Shown here piece by piece: positions 10,143 to 18,217 of a DNA stretch of 64,000 nucleotides. Every line of letters starts with the position of its first letter. Position 1 is the first letter of the stretch. The notes under the pieces are model-generated. The model was given only the letters and a program-made list of their open reading frames with translations. It ran no database searches and had not been told where the DNA came from. Source of the stretch: Nitrospirillum amazonense (lineage in GTDB: Bacteria; Pseudomonadota; Alphaproteobacteria; Azospirillales; Azospirillaceae); the NCBI RefSeq assembly GCF_007828035.1, contig NZ_VITV01000009.1, forward strand, positions 1 through 64,000, given 5' to 3'. The translations under genes and the position numbers were made by a program.

Positions 10143-10451
10143 TCAGACCGTTCGGACAGCCATCAAGAGCAAGGCCACAAAGAGGCCGAGGGGCACCAGG
10201 TGGGAGAATTCGCGGTGACGGACGGTGGTGACGACCGCCGCCACGATGACGATCAGCCCCAAGATAAGACCGGCGCGCCGAAGGTCCGGCAGGGCGATCA
10301 GGGCGGCGATCACGATCTCGAGGGCACCGGTCACCCGGCACCACCATCCTGGATATCCCCAGCGGATGAAACTCATCCGTGTCGCGGCCGTGCCGATGAT
10401 GTTGAACAGCCCCGCGCCGAGGAAGGCCGCGACCAGAACCCATGTTGCCAA
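10143..10451 (-). CDS. Small DoxX-like integral membrane protein
   Basis: A 102-residue hydrophobic protein with four predicted membrane segments. Its GAGLFNIIGTAATRMSFIRWGYPGWW segment and overall pattern resemble the DoxX-like family, whose function is generally unknown. The TTG start at 10451 has a GGAG only 2 bp away, so the exact start is uncertain. It lies 27 bp downstream of another small membrane protein and is probably in the same transcript, controlled by the divergent TetR gene. Confidence 0.72.
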   Translation of the reverse strand: MATWVLVAAFLGAGLFNIIGTAATRMSFIRWGYPGWWCRVTGALEIVIAALIALPDLRRAGLILGLIVIVAAVVTTVRHREFSHLVPLGLFVALLLMAVRTV

Positions 10452-10478
10452 ATCTCCATTGGAAGCGTGGGCAGCATC

Positions 10479-10859
10479 TCAGGCCACTCCCGCAAGCAGC
10501 GCAACCGACGCCAGGATCATCAGCGCCGCGGTCAGGCCATGGACGCCGAAGGCCCTTCTGGTCGAACCCTTGGCCGCGAGAATGAGCGCCATGTCGCCCA
10601 GCGGGATCATCGCCTCAACCAACAGGGCGAGGCCGACCATCCACGGGCCGCCCCACACCATCAGGGCCAGGACGACCGCCCCGGAAGCGATGTCGCGCAC
10701 GCCCTTGAGACGAAGCCACCAGGCGATGTTCACCCCGTCCCCGGGAAGCGGCAAACCGAAGCTTCGGGTCGCCGTCCGGGGAACCCAAAGATACATGACG
10801 CCGATCGCGATGATCCCGAAGGCCGCCAACAGCGCCACGGCGATAGAGAGTTCGAACAT
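10479..10859 (-). CDS. DUF4267-like small membrane protein
   Basis: 126 residues with four hydrophobic segments, PRTATRSFGLPLPGD and RLKGVRDIASGAVVL, resembling the DUF4267 membrane family (function unknown). The ATG at 10859 is chosen because AGGAGG sits 5 bp before it. The gene is divergent from a TetR regulator at 10955. Such pairs are usually autoregulated units induced by a small hydrophobic molecule, which is inference here. Confidence 0.75.
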   Translation of the reverse strand: MFELSIAVALLAAFGIIAIGVMYLWVPRTATRSFGLPLPGDGVNIAWWLRLKGVRDIASGAVVLALMVWGGPWMVGLALLVEAMIPLGDMALILAAKGSTRRAFGVHGLTAALMILASVALLAGVA

Positions 10860-10890
10860 GTCCACCTCCTATGTCTCATCGGTATATAAA

Positions 10891-10903
10891 CTAGCATTGC
10901 TAG
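10891..10903. promoter_or_regulatory. Inverted-repeat operator between the small membrane operon and a TetR gene
   Basis: CTAGCA-T-TGCTAG is a perfect 13-bp inverted repeat in an AT-rich patch, midway between the divergent starts at 10859 and 10955. The position and form fit a TetR-dimer operator that would repress both promoters. Binding by the neighbouring regulator is inferred. Confidence 0.6.
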
Positions 10904-10954
10904 ATTTTCAAGCTTCATTATATATGGCTGCCGAACACGGCGCCGGAGGCGGAA

Positions 10955-11524
10955 TTGGGTATCGCAGAGAGAAAAGGCAGGGAGCGGGCGGAGCGCGAGC
11001 AGCGCATCACGGCGGCGGCACGCCTGATCGCAGAAAGCGAAGGCTGGAGCGCGGTCACAATCCGGCGCCTGGCGGAGGAGATCGAGTACAGCCAGCCGGT
11101 CCTCTACTCTCACTTTGAAAACAGGGACGCCATCGTGGCGGCCATCGCCGTCCAAGGGTTCGGCGAGCTCGCGGCAGCCCTGCGGGAGGCGGTACTGGGG
11201 TCAACCAATCACTGGAAGGCGCTTGAGAGCGTCGCCATGGCGTACCTTGCCTTCGCCCGCGAGCACCCGGCCCTTTACGAGGCAATGTTCACCCTGCCGA
11301 CCGGGCTGCGCTTCGCAGAGGCCGACACCAAGCCGGAGTTGAAGGACGCCTTCATGGCGCTGGCGGCCGCAGTCGGGCCGGCAAGGGCCGATGTCGAGGT
11401 CGCGACCGAGACGTTCTGGGCGGCGCTCCACGGGCTGGCGGATCTGGAGCGTTCCGGCCGGATCAGACAGGGCGCCCGAGAAGCGCGCGTCAGGCTTGTC
11501 ATCAGCTGCCTGATTGAGCCGTGA
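10955..11524 (+). CDS. TetR/AcrR family transcriptional regulator
   Basis: 189 residues. The N-terminal helix-turn-helix (about 15-62) contains ITAAARLIAESEGWSAVTIRRLA and YSHFENRDAIVAAIA. The C-terminal ligand domain is of the WHG/TetR_C type (LHGLADLERSGRIR). The start is TTG at 10955, preceded by GGAGG at a 5-bp spacing. It most likely represses the divergent membrane-protein operon through the inverted repeat at 10891-10903. Confidence 0.85.
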   Translation: MGIAERKGRERAEREQRITAAARLIAESEGWSAVTIRRLAEEIEYSQPVLYSHFENRDAIVAAIAVQGFGELAAALREAVLGSTNHWKALESVAMAYLAFAREHPALYEAMFTLPTGLRFAEADTKPELKDAFMALAAAVGPARADVEVATETFWAALHGLADLERSGRIRQGAREARVRLVISCLIEP

Positions 11525-11639
11525 GAACCCGCCAATTGGCGCCGCCATCCCCCCGCCCTGCCCTTCTGCGGCGTTGGACCGCCACGACCGGGCCGGGAGC
11601 TGGATTAAGGGCGCCGGCACCTTCCTGATATATAATTTT

Positions 11640-11667
11640 CATTTAGTGATAAATGAATGAACTTGAC
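11640..11667 (+). promoter_or_regulatory. Palindromic operator plus -35-like element before the acyl-CoA ligase
   Basis: CATTTAGTGATAAATG is followed directly by AATGAACTTGAC. The arms CATTTA/TAAATG form an inverted repeat around GTGA. The same arms and the same 12-bp tail recur at 14050-14077 before the TonB receptor, with the central four bases reverse-complemented (TCAC). TTGACC can serve as a -35 with a weak TAGGTG -10 at 17 bp. Probably bound by the TetR regulator encoded at 13248-13928. Confidence 0.7.
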
Positions 11668-11770
11668 CAGCTGGCGCCCGCGCTGTAGGTGGTTCTCATT
11701 CCCAACCCCATTCGAGCGCACCAAAGATGAGAAGGGGTCGAGGAAGGGCTTCCCGAGAGGCGTTGTCGCT

Positions 11771-13246
11771 ATGTCAAAAGATGGTATCGCACTGAGTTCC
11801 ATTCTGGCCCACCACGCGCGCCAGTCGCCCGGCAGAGCCGCGCTGGTCCTGGAAGGCGTTACCGTTCCTTATGACGAACTGGACGCACGCTCGAACGCGC
11901 GCGCCCGCCTGCTGGCGGCGCAAGGCGTCAACCCAGGCGATTTTGTCACGGTGGCGCTGCCCAATGGGCTCGACTTCTATGAGACCACCTTCGCCATCTG
12001 GAAACTGGGCGCCATCCCCAATATCGTGTCGGCCAAGCTTCCGCGGCTGGAAATGGACGCGATCCTTGACATCGTCCGCCCCCGGCTGGTCGTCGGCCAT
12101 TTGTCCCAGGCCGGGATCCCGGTGCTGGCTCCCGGCCTGGGTGCGGCCCTGGACCGATATTCGGCTGATCCACTGCCGGAAGTGGTTTCACCCCATTGGA
12201 AGGCGATGACCAGCGGCGGGTCCACCGGACGGCCTAAGGTGATCGTCGATGCCATGCCGGCGCGCTGGAACCCGGAAGAGGGCTTCCTGTGCCAGCTTCC
12301 CGGCGATATCGTCCTGAATCCCGGGCCACTCTATCACAACGCCCCCTTCCACTGTATTTTCACCGGCTTGTTCGTCGGCGGCACCATTGTCGAGATGGGC
12401 CGGTTCGATGCGCTGCGCGCGCTGGAGCTCATTGAGGCCCACGGCGTGACCTGGGTGACCATGGTACCCACCATGATGCACCGCATCTGGCGCCTGGGCC
12501 CGGAAACCCTGCCGCGTTTCACCCTGCCCAGCCTGCGTATGATGCTGCACATGGCCGCCCCCTGCGCCGCCTGGCTGAAGGAAGCGTGGATCGGCTGGCT
12601 GGGCGGCGAGCGGGTGTGGGAGTACTACGGCACGACCGAGGGCATCGGATCGACCATGATCTCCGGCACGGACTGGCTGGCGCATCCTGGCTCCGTCGGC
12701 CAGGTGCGCGAGGGGTATGAGCTGGCCATCCTGGATGCCGACGGGCACCGCCGCCGTCCTGGCGAGGTGGGCGAAATCTATTTCCGGCCACAAGGCGGCC
12801 CAGGGTCGACCTATCATTATCTGGGCAGCCCGTCCCGGCGCATCGGGGACTGGGAGTCAACCGGCGACCTCGGGTCCGTGGACCAGGATGGCTATCTTTA
12901 CCTATCCGACCGCCGCAACGACCTGATCATCTCCGGCGGCGCCAACATCTATCCGGCGGAGGTCGAGGCGGCATTGGACGCGCATCCGGCGGTGCGGACC
13001 AGCGCCGTGGTCGGGCTGCCCGACGAGGATTGGGGCGCCCGTGTCCACGCCATCGTCCAGCCCGTCGAGGGTGCGGATCTCAACGACGCGGACCTCCTGG
13101 ATTTCGTGGCCGAACGGCTGGCGCGCTTCAAGCTGCCCAAGAGCATCGAGTTCACCAGCGAACCCTTGCGGGATGAGGCGGGAAAGGTGCGCCGAGCCGC
13201 CCTTCGCGACGCGCGGCTGGGTGGAACGCCTCCCCGTCCCGACTAG
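11771..13246 (+). CDS. AMP-dependent acyl-CoA synthetase/ligase
   Basis: 491 residues of the class I adenylate-forming family, which activates a carboxylic acid as acyl-AMP and then acyl-CoA. Visible motifs are the P-loop MTSGGSTGRPKVIV (about 146-159), YYGTTEG (about 285-291), STGDLG with the hinge SDRRNDLIISGGANIYPAE (about 363-395), and a C-terminal GK (GKVRR, about 472) that fits the catalytic lysine. The ATG at 11771 is preferred over upstream starts because family homology begins there and the upstream stretch contains the operator. The gene is convergent, with a 1-bp gap, with the TetR gene. It probably activates the acid released by the nearby esterase (inference). Substrate unknown; bile-acid, aryl or fatty acid are all possible. 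Confidence 0.85.
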   Translation: MSKDGIALSSILAHHARQSPGRAALVLEGVTVPYDELDARSNARARLLAAQGVNPGDFVTVALPNGLDFYETTFAIWKLGAIPNIVSAKLPRLEMDAILDIVRPRLVVGHLSQAGIPVLAPGLGAALDRYSADPLPEVVSPHWKAMTSGGSTGRPKVIVDAMPARWNPEEGFLCQLPGDIVLNPGPLYHNAPFHCIFTGLFVGGTIVEMGRFDALRALELIEAHGVTWVTMVPTMMHRIWRLGPETLPRFTLPSLRMMLHMAAPCAAWLKEAWIGWLGGERVWEYYGTTEGIGSTMISGTDWLAHPGSVGQVREGYELAILDADGHRRRPGEVGEIYFRPQGGPGSTYHYLGSPSRRIGDWESTGDLGSVDQDGYLYLSDRRNDLIISGGANIYPAEVEAALDAHPAVRTSAVVGLPDEDWGARVHAIVQPVEGADLNDADLLDFVAERLARFKLPKSIEFTSEPLRDEAGKVRRAALRDARLGGTPPRPD

Positions 13247-13247
13247 C

Positions 13248-13928
13248 CTACTTCGCGCGCTTGTACAGGGCCTCGAAGCCGCCCGCCATGAAGGTCACGA
13301 AGCGCTGGCGAGCGGCCTCGAAATCCTCGGATGTGCACAAGTTGTCCGACAAGCGGTCGATGCGGCCGGTGCGTGACAGGATCAGCGTGTAGGCGCCGGA
13401 GGTGAACTGGAAACTCCAGAACAGATCTTCCGGCGTGGCGTCGGGCAAAGCCTTCTGCAGAAGGCTGATAAGCCGCAGTGCCAGGGGATCGAAATAGGTG
13501 TCCATCAATTCCGCGCCATAGCCCGGCGCATTGTTCACCTGCGCGAAGATCCGTCCGAAGTGGCGCCAGCCATCACCCCCGCTGATGTAGATGTCGAACG
13601 CCCCTTCATAATAGGCACGCAGTATCCCTTCGACCGTGGGGTGGTCCCCGGCCGCCGCCTCGTAGGCATCCAGCGCCGCGGTGCGGGTGGTGACCGCATA
13701 TTGCACGCGGCGCTCAAAGACCGCGTCGAACAGCGCCTTCTTGCCGTCGAAGTAATAGTGGATCAGCGCCGGATGGATGCCCATCCTGTCGGCAACATCC
13801 TTGATTGTCACCCCGAAGTACCCGAGCTGGGCGAACAGGTCCTCGCTGGTGTCGAGGATCAACTTCATGGTCGCGGCCCGCTGTTCGGCGCGCGTGCGGC
13901 GCCTCTCGGGCTTCGGCTCTGCTGCCAT
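13248..13928 (-). CDS. TetR/AcrR family regulator of the catabolic cassette
   Basis: 226 residues. The helix-turn-helix (about 15-62) reads MKLILDTSEDLFAQLGYFGV then IHYYFDGKKALFDAV. A longer C-terminal ligand-binding domain ends in FMAGGFEALYKRAK. The ATG at 13928 is chosen for the GGAG 5 bp upstream; an ATG 16 codons earlier lacks one. It lies between the ligase and the TonB receptor, both of which have the same palindromic operator, making this protein the natural candidate for binding them. The ligand is probably the substrate or its CoA thioester (inference). Confidence 0.87.
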   Translation of the reverse strand: MAAEPKPERRRTRAEQRAATMKLILDTSEDLFAQLGYFGVTIKDVADRMGIHPALIHYYFDGKKALFDAVFERRVQYAVTTRTAALDAYEAAAGDHPTVEGILRAYYEGAFDIYISGGDGWRHFGRIFAQVNNAPGYGAELMDTYFDPLALRLISLLQKALPDATPEDLFWSFQFTSGAYTLILSRTGRIDRLSDNLCTSEDFEAARQRFVTFMAGGFEALYKRAK

Positions 13929-14049
13929 AATCTCCGGCCTTCCTGATCGGACGCGTCGGGAAAAGACGTCATCCACCCCTTCATTCAGCAGGGACGATGG
14001 GGCGCCCGCCCCGTTCGGTCAAGCGATGACATAGCCCGCGAAACTTTTT

Positions 14050-14077
14050 CATTTATCACTAAATGAATGAACTTGAC
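14050..14077 (+). promoter_or_regulatory. Palindromic operator plus promoter before the TonB receptor
   Basis: CATTTATCACTAAATG then AATGAACTTGAC. The arms and tail match 11640-11667 exactly, while the centre TCAC is the reverse complement of GTGA there. TTGACG followed after 17 bp by TATCGC gives a plausible promoter reading toward the receptor start at 14138. The site is also 122 bp upstream of the divergent TetR start, so it could serve autoregulation. Confidence 0.72.
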
Positions 14078-14137
14078 GGCCTCCCGGCCATCGGATATCG
14101 CTTTGAGAAAGCTATAAATAAACAGGGGAGGGAACGC

Positions 14138-16777
14138 ATGCTTGGGACCTGGAAAGCCGCCCGGCGCATCGCGCTGTCCGGCACATCGCTCGTTGCCGTG
14201 GCGTTTTTCGCGGCCGGCCCCGCGTGGGCCCAGACGTCGGCCGCGCCGGCGGACACGCCCGCCGCGACATCGGGCGGCGAACTGGAAGAGATCATCGTCA
14301 CGGGATCGAGAATCCGCGGTGTCCCACCGGTCGGCTCCAACCTCATCAGCGTCTCGAATGAGGACATCAAGACCATCGGCGCCACGACGACGGCGGACCT
14401 GCTGGCCACCGTGCCGCAGCTGAACAGCTTCAACACCGCACCCCGGGCCAGCAGTGCCGGCTTCGGCCCCTTCGCGCCGGGCCTGCGCGGCCTGCCGTCC
14501 AGCGCCACGCTGACGCTGATGAACGGCCACCGCCTGGCCAGCGCCGCGGCCAACGACACGGGCCCCGACTACCCCAACATCCCCAGCCTGGCGCTGGAAC
14601 GGGTGGAGGTCGTGCCCGATGGCGCCTCATCGGTCTACGGCTCGGACGCCATCGCCGGCGTGGTCAACTTCATCACCCGCCAGCACTATTCCGGCGCAGA
14701 GGCCGATATCCGCTACGGCATGTCCGACGGCTATCACTCGGTGTCGGCCAGCGGCGTGATTGGCCGGACTTGGGCCACAGGGTCCTTCCTGGCGGCTTAC
14801 GAGTTCATGCGGAATACCAATATCACCGGCAGTGAGCGGGACTATCGCGTCCAGGACTTCCGGCCTTCCGGCGGTGTCGATACCCGGTCGTACAATTGCC
14901 CCGCCGCCAACGTGGTGATCCCGCAGACCGGCGCGCTAACCTACGCGGCGCCCAACTTCGCGCCCGGCAAGATCAATTACTGCGACACCAACGCCGCGGT
15001 CGATCTGCTTCCCCGGTCACGCCTGCACAGCGGCTTCCTGACCGGCCGGCAGGAATTGGGCGAGCGTGTCACCGTGTGGGCCGATCTGCTGTATTCGGAC
15101 CGCATGGACATCATCCAGGCGGCCCCGCCGGTGGAGACGCTGACCATCACCAGCGCCAACCCCTACTTCGTGGCGCCGCCCGGCACCGGGGCGACGGTGG
15201 AAACCGTGCTGTTCCGCACCGACAACCTGTTCGGCGCCGACCATGTCAACAACACCGACAATACCCGGGTGGGCAATTCTTCGGTGGGCGTCGACGTGCA
15301 ACTGCCCGCCGATTTGAACCTGAGCGTCTACGGCACCTTCGACTGGGCGACCAACGACGCCTTCATCCCCGGCGTCAATCCCGGGGCCCTGGCCGTGGCG
15401 GCGGCGGGAACGACGACGGCCACGGCCCTGGACCCTTTCGGCCAGCGCACCGCCCCCGGCGTCGCCGCCGCCATTACCACCTACCCCACCACCGTCACCG
15501 TCACCCAGCACACCAACCTGGGCGCCCTGAAGCTGGATGGGCCACTGTTCGATCTGCCGGGCGGCCCGCTGAAGTTTGCGGCCGGCGGCGAATTCCGCAA
15601 CGAGACCTTCACCCAGCGGGGCTACGTCGGCGCCGCACCAGTGCCCGAGGATCTCGATCGGGACATTTATTCCGCCTTCGGCGAAATCTTCGCGCCCATC
15701 GTGGGCGCCGGCAATGAGGCGCCGCTGCTGCATCGCCTGTCGCTGTCGGTATCCGGCCGCTACGACCACTACAGCGACTTCGGATCCACCAGCAATCCCA
15801 AGGTCGGGATCAACTGGGACCCGGTGGAAGACCTGACCATCCGGGGCTCCTACGGCAAATCTTTCCGGGCGCCGGGCATGCGTCAGGTGGGGGCCACCGT
15901 GGGCGCCTACTACCTCGACGCCGCCAGCGCCGCCGTCCTGGCCCGCGACCCGTCGCGGGGGGCGGCACAGGTCAATACCGTCTACCTGGCGGGCGGTAAC
16001 CGCGACCTGCAGCCCGAGACAGCCCGCACTTATTCCATGGGCGTCGACTGGCAACCGCACTTCCTGCCGGACTTCCGCGCCAGCGCCACCTTCTATGACA
16101 TCAAGTTCGACGGCGCGATCGGCGTCCCGCCGGCGTCGCTGGTCTTCACCGACCCGACATTCGCGTCCGTTGTCTACCGCAACCCCACCCCGGCGCAGCT
16201 GGCCAAGCTGCTGGGGGCGGCCACACCGGTCAACCTGCCCAATCCCCTGCCCCAGATCGGCAACCTGCTGGACGAGCGCCTGGGCAATTTCGGCAGTCGC
16301 GCCACCAACGGCCTGGACTTCGATTTCGGCTATCACCGGGACGTGGGCTTCGGCACCGTCTTCGCGGGCCTGGCCGGCAACTACATCCTGAAGTTCGACA
16401 CGCAGCTGTCGCCCACCGCCCCAGTGTCGGATAGCCTGCGGCTGGGCCTGCCGCAATGGACCTTCCGGGCCTCGCTGGGCGCCACCGTCGGGGCGGTCAG
16501 CGTGGTCACCTTCGTCAATTACCAGGACGGCGTGACCAACAGCTTTGCCACCCCCACCGGCACCGGCGTGTACAGCGCCGACCCGTACACGACGGTCGAT
16601 CTGCGCGTCACCTGGGCCCTGCCGGACAGCGGCATGACCTCGAAGACCGAGCTGGCCTTGCAGATCAACGACCTCTTGGACAAGCGGCCGCCCTACTTCC
16701 CCGCGACGGACGGCATCGGCAGCAACTACAATCCTATCGGCCGCTTCGTCGCCCTCAATATCAGAAAAAGCTTCTAG
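14138..16777 (+). CDS. TonB-dependent outer-membrane receptor
   Basis: 879 residues. Signal peptide 1-33 ends AGPAWAQ, followed by a TonB-box/plug start EEIIVTGSRIRGVPPVGSN, plug features VPDGASSVYGSDAIAGVVNFIT (split around 150-175), and a barrel ending in the aromatic C-terminus RFVALNIRKSF. The ATG at 14138 has GGGGAGGG 7 bp upstream. Receptors of this subclass import large or scarce substrates other than just siderophores. With the MFS transporter and esterase downstream and the ligase next door, it likely takes up the ester substrate of the cassette. Confidence 0.92.
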   Translation: MLGTWKAARRIALSGTSLVAVAFFAAGPAWAQTSAAPADTPAATSGGELEEIIVTGSRIRGVPPVGSNLISVSNEDIKTIGATTTADLLATVPQLNSFNTAPRASSAGFGPFAPGLRGLPSSATLTLMNGHRLASAAANDTGPDYPNIPSLALERVEVVPDGASSVYGSDAIAGVVNFITRQHYSGAEADIRYGMSDGYHSVSASGVIGRTWATGSFLAAYEFMRNTNITGSERDYRVQDFRPSGGVDTRSYNCPAANVVIPQTGALTYAAPNFAPGKINYCDTNAAVDLLPRSRLHSGFLTGRQELGERVTVWADLLYSDRMDIIQAAPPVETLTITSANPYFVAPPGTGATVETVLFRTDNLFGADHVNNTDNTRVGNSSVGVDVQLPADLNLSVYGTFDWATNDAFIPGVNPGALAVAAAGTTTATALDPFGQRTAPGVAAAITTYPTTVTVTQHTNLGALKLDGPLFDLPGGPLKFAAGGEFRNETFTQRGYVGAAPVPEDLDRDIYSAFGEIFAPIVGAGNEAPLLHRLSLSVSGRYDHYSDFGSTSNPKVGINWDPVEDLTIRGSYGKSFRAPGMRQVGATVGAYYLDAASAAVLARDPSRGAAQVNTVYLAGGNRDLQPETARTYSMGVDWQPHFLPDFRASATFYDIKFDGAIGVPPASLVFTDPTFASVVYRNPTPAQLAKLLGAATPVNLPNPLPQIGNLLDERLGNFGSRATNGLDFDFGYHRDVGFGTVFAGLAGNYILKFDTQLSPTAPVSDSLRLGLPQWTFRASLGATVGAVSVVTFVNYQDGVTNSFATPTGTGVYSADPYTTVDLRVTWALPDSGMTSKTELALQINDLLDKRPPYFPATDGIGSNYNPIGRFVALNIRKSF

Positions 16778-16795
16778 GCAGTTGGGTCACTCTCC

Positions 16796-16832
16796 CGACG
16801 CCGCCGTGGGCCAGCACCCGAGGGCGGCGTCG
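16796..16832 (+). terminator. GC-rich hairpin between receptor and MFS genes
   Basis: CGACGCCGCC (16796-16805) pairs perfectly with GGCGGCGTCG (16823-16832) around a 17-nt loop, 18 bp after the receptor stop. There is no T-tract, so it may attenuate rather than terminate, or stabilise the receptor mRNA. It overlaps a short tandem repeat, AGGGCGGCGTCGC twice at 16821-16846. Confidence 0.4.
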
Positions 16833-16900
16833 CAGGGCGGCGTCGCAAGGCGGCATGGGACATCGGCACCGGCCACAGGCACCAGCCATAGGTATAAAGC

Positions 16901-18217
16901 ATGACCATCGTTTCTCCGGCGCCAAAGCCGGTGTCGACTTCGCCCCAAGGCACGGCGCCGCCTGAAGCCCGCGCCTGGTACGTGCTGGCAGCGCTTTGCT
17001 TCGTCTACGTGTTGAACTTCCTGGACCGGCAGTTGCTGTCCATCCTGGCCAAGCCCATCCAGGACGACCTGGGCGTCAGCGACGGTCAGCTGGGCCTGAT
17101 CAGCGGGCTCTACTTCGCCCTGTTCTATTGCTTCATCTCCATCCCCGTGGCCTGGCTGGCCGATCGCACCAACCGGGTGCGGGTGCTGTCCATCGCCTGC
17201 GCCTTGTGGAGTGCGGCCACGGTGGCCTGCGGTCTGTCGGCCACGTATCCGCAGCTGGTGCTGGCACGCATGACGGTGGGCGTGGGGGAAGCCGGTGGCG
17301 TGCCCCCCTCCTACGCCATCATCACCGATTACTTCCGACCAGGGCGGCGGGGTGCCGCTTTGGGCCTGTTCAACTTGGGCCCGCCCCTGGGCCAGGCGTT
17401 GGGCGTCGCCTTCGGCGCCTCCTACAGCTGGCGCCAAGCCTTCCTGGTGCTGGGCATGTTCGGCGTCGCCGCCGCGCTCATCGTCTGGCTGACCATCCGC
17501 GAGCCCAAGCGTGGCGGCTTGGACCTGCCGGCATCGGACGCCCTTCCCGCGCAGGCCAGGGCAGGATTCTTGGAAACGGTCGCCATGTTCTTCAAGCGCC
17601 CAGCCCTGCTGCTGATGGCGCTGGCCTGCGGGGCGACGCAGTTCGTCACCTACGCCGTCATGAATTTCACGGTCCTGTTCCTGATGCGGGAAAAAGGCAT
17701 GAGCCTGCAGCAGGTGGCGGTGTATTACGCCCTGCTGATCGGCATTGGAATTTCCATTGGCATGTATACCTCGGGCCGGCTGGTTGACCGGTTCAGCGGC
17801 CGTTCCAGGCAAGCCTACGCCCTGGTCCCGGCGCTGGGCCTGGCGGGAGCCGTGCCCCTCTTCGTGGGCTTCGTCTGGGCGCCGGGGTGGCAACTGGCAC
17901 TGCTGCTGCTGATTGGCCCGACCATCCTCAATTACTTCTTTCTCTCCCCCGCCGTCACCTTGGTGCAGGAGGAGGTGCGACCCAACCAGCGCGTGCTGTC
18001 GGGCGCCTTGCTGCTGCTGGTCATGAACCTGATCGGCCTGGGCTTCGGCCCCACCTACCTGGGCGCCGCCAGCGACCACTTCCGGACGGCCCATCCGGGC
18101 AATTCCCTGCAACTCGCCTTCTACACCCTTGTCCCCTTCTATTTCCTGGCCATCGCGCTTTTCCTGGCGCTGGCGCGGGTGCTGAAGGCGGAAGCCAACC
18201 GGACCGGAGATCACTGA
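16901..18217 (+). CDS. MFS transporter, spinster-like
   Basis: 438 residues with 12 hydrophobic segments. It has the N-terminal FLDRQLLSILAKPIQDDLGVSD signature (split across TM1) of spinster-type MFS proteins and the loop motif AWLADRTNRVRV. Its stop overlaps the esterase start (TGATG at 18215-18219), so the two are translationally coupled. It probably moves the substrate or its hydrolysis product across the inner membrane. Confidence 0.88.
   Translation: MTIVSPAPKPVSTSPQGTAPPEARAWYVLAALCFVYVLNFLDRQLLSILAKPIQDDLGVSDGQLGLISGLYFALFYCFISIPVAWLADRTNRVRVLSIACALWSAATVACGLSATYPQLVLARMTVGVGEAGGVPPSYAIITDYFRPGRRGAALGLFNLGPPLGQALGVAFGASYSWRQAFLVLGMFGVAAALIVWLTIREPKRGGLDLPASDALPAQARAGFLETVAMFFKRPALLLMALACGATQFVTYAVMNFTVLFLMREKGMSLQQVAVYYALLIGIGISIGMYTSGRLVDRFSGRSRQAYALVPALGLAGAVPLFVGFVWAPGWQLALLLLIGPTILNYFFLSPAVTLVQEEVRPNQRVLSGALLLLVMNLIGLGFGPTYLGAASDHFRTAHPGNSLQLAFYTLVPFYFLAIALFLALARVLKAEANRTGDH

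Noticed and set aside
14896-16456. Open frames in other phases within the TonB receptor, including a 479-codon antisense frame
   Set aside because: The receptor frame has signal peptide, plug, barrel end and ribosome site; the others have none.
16821-16846. AGGGCGGCGTCGC tandem pair as a regulatory iteron
   Set aside because: Only two copies, fully GC, and overlapping a hairpin after the receptor stop; more likely slippage.
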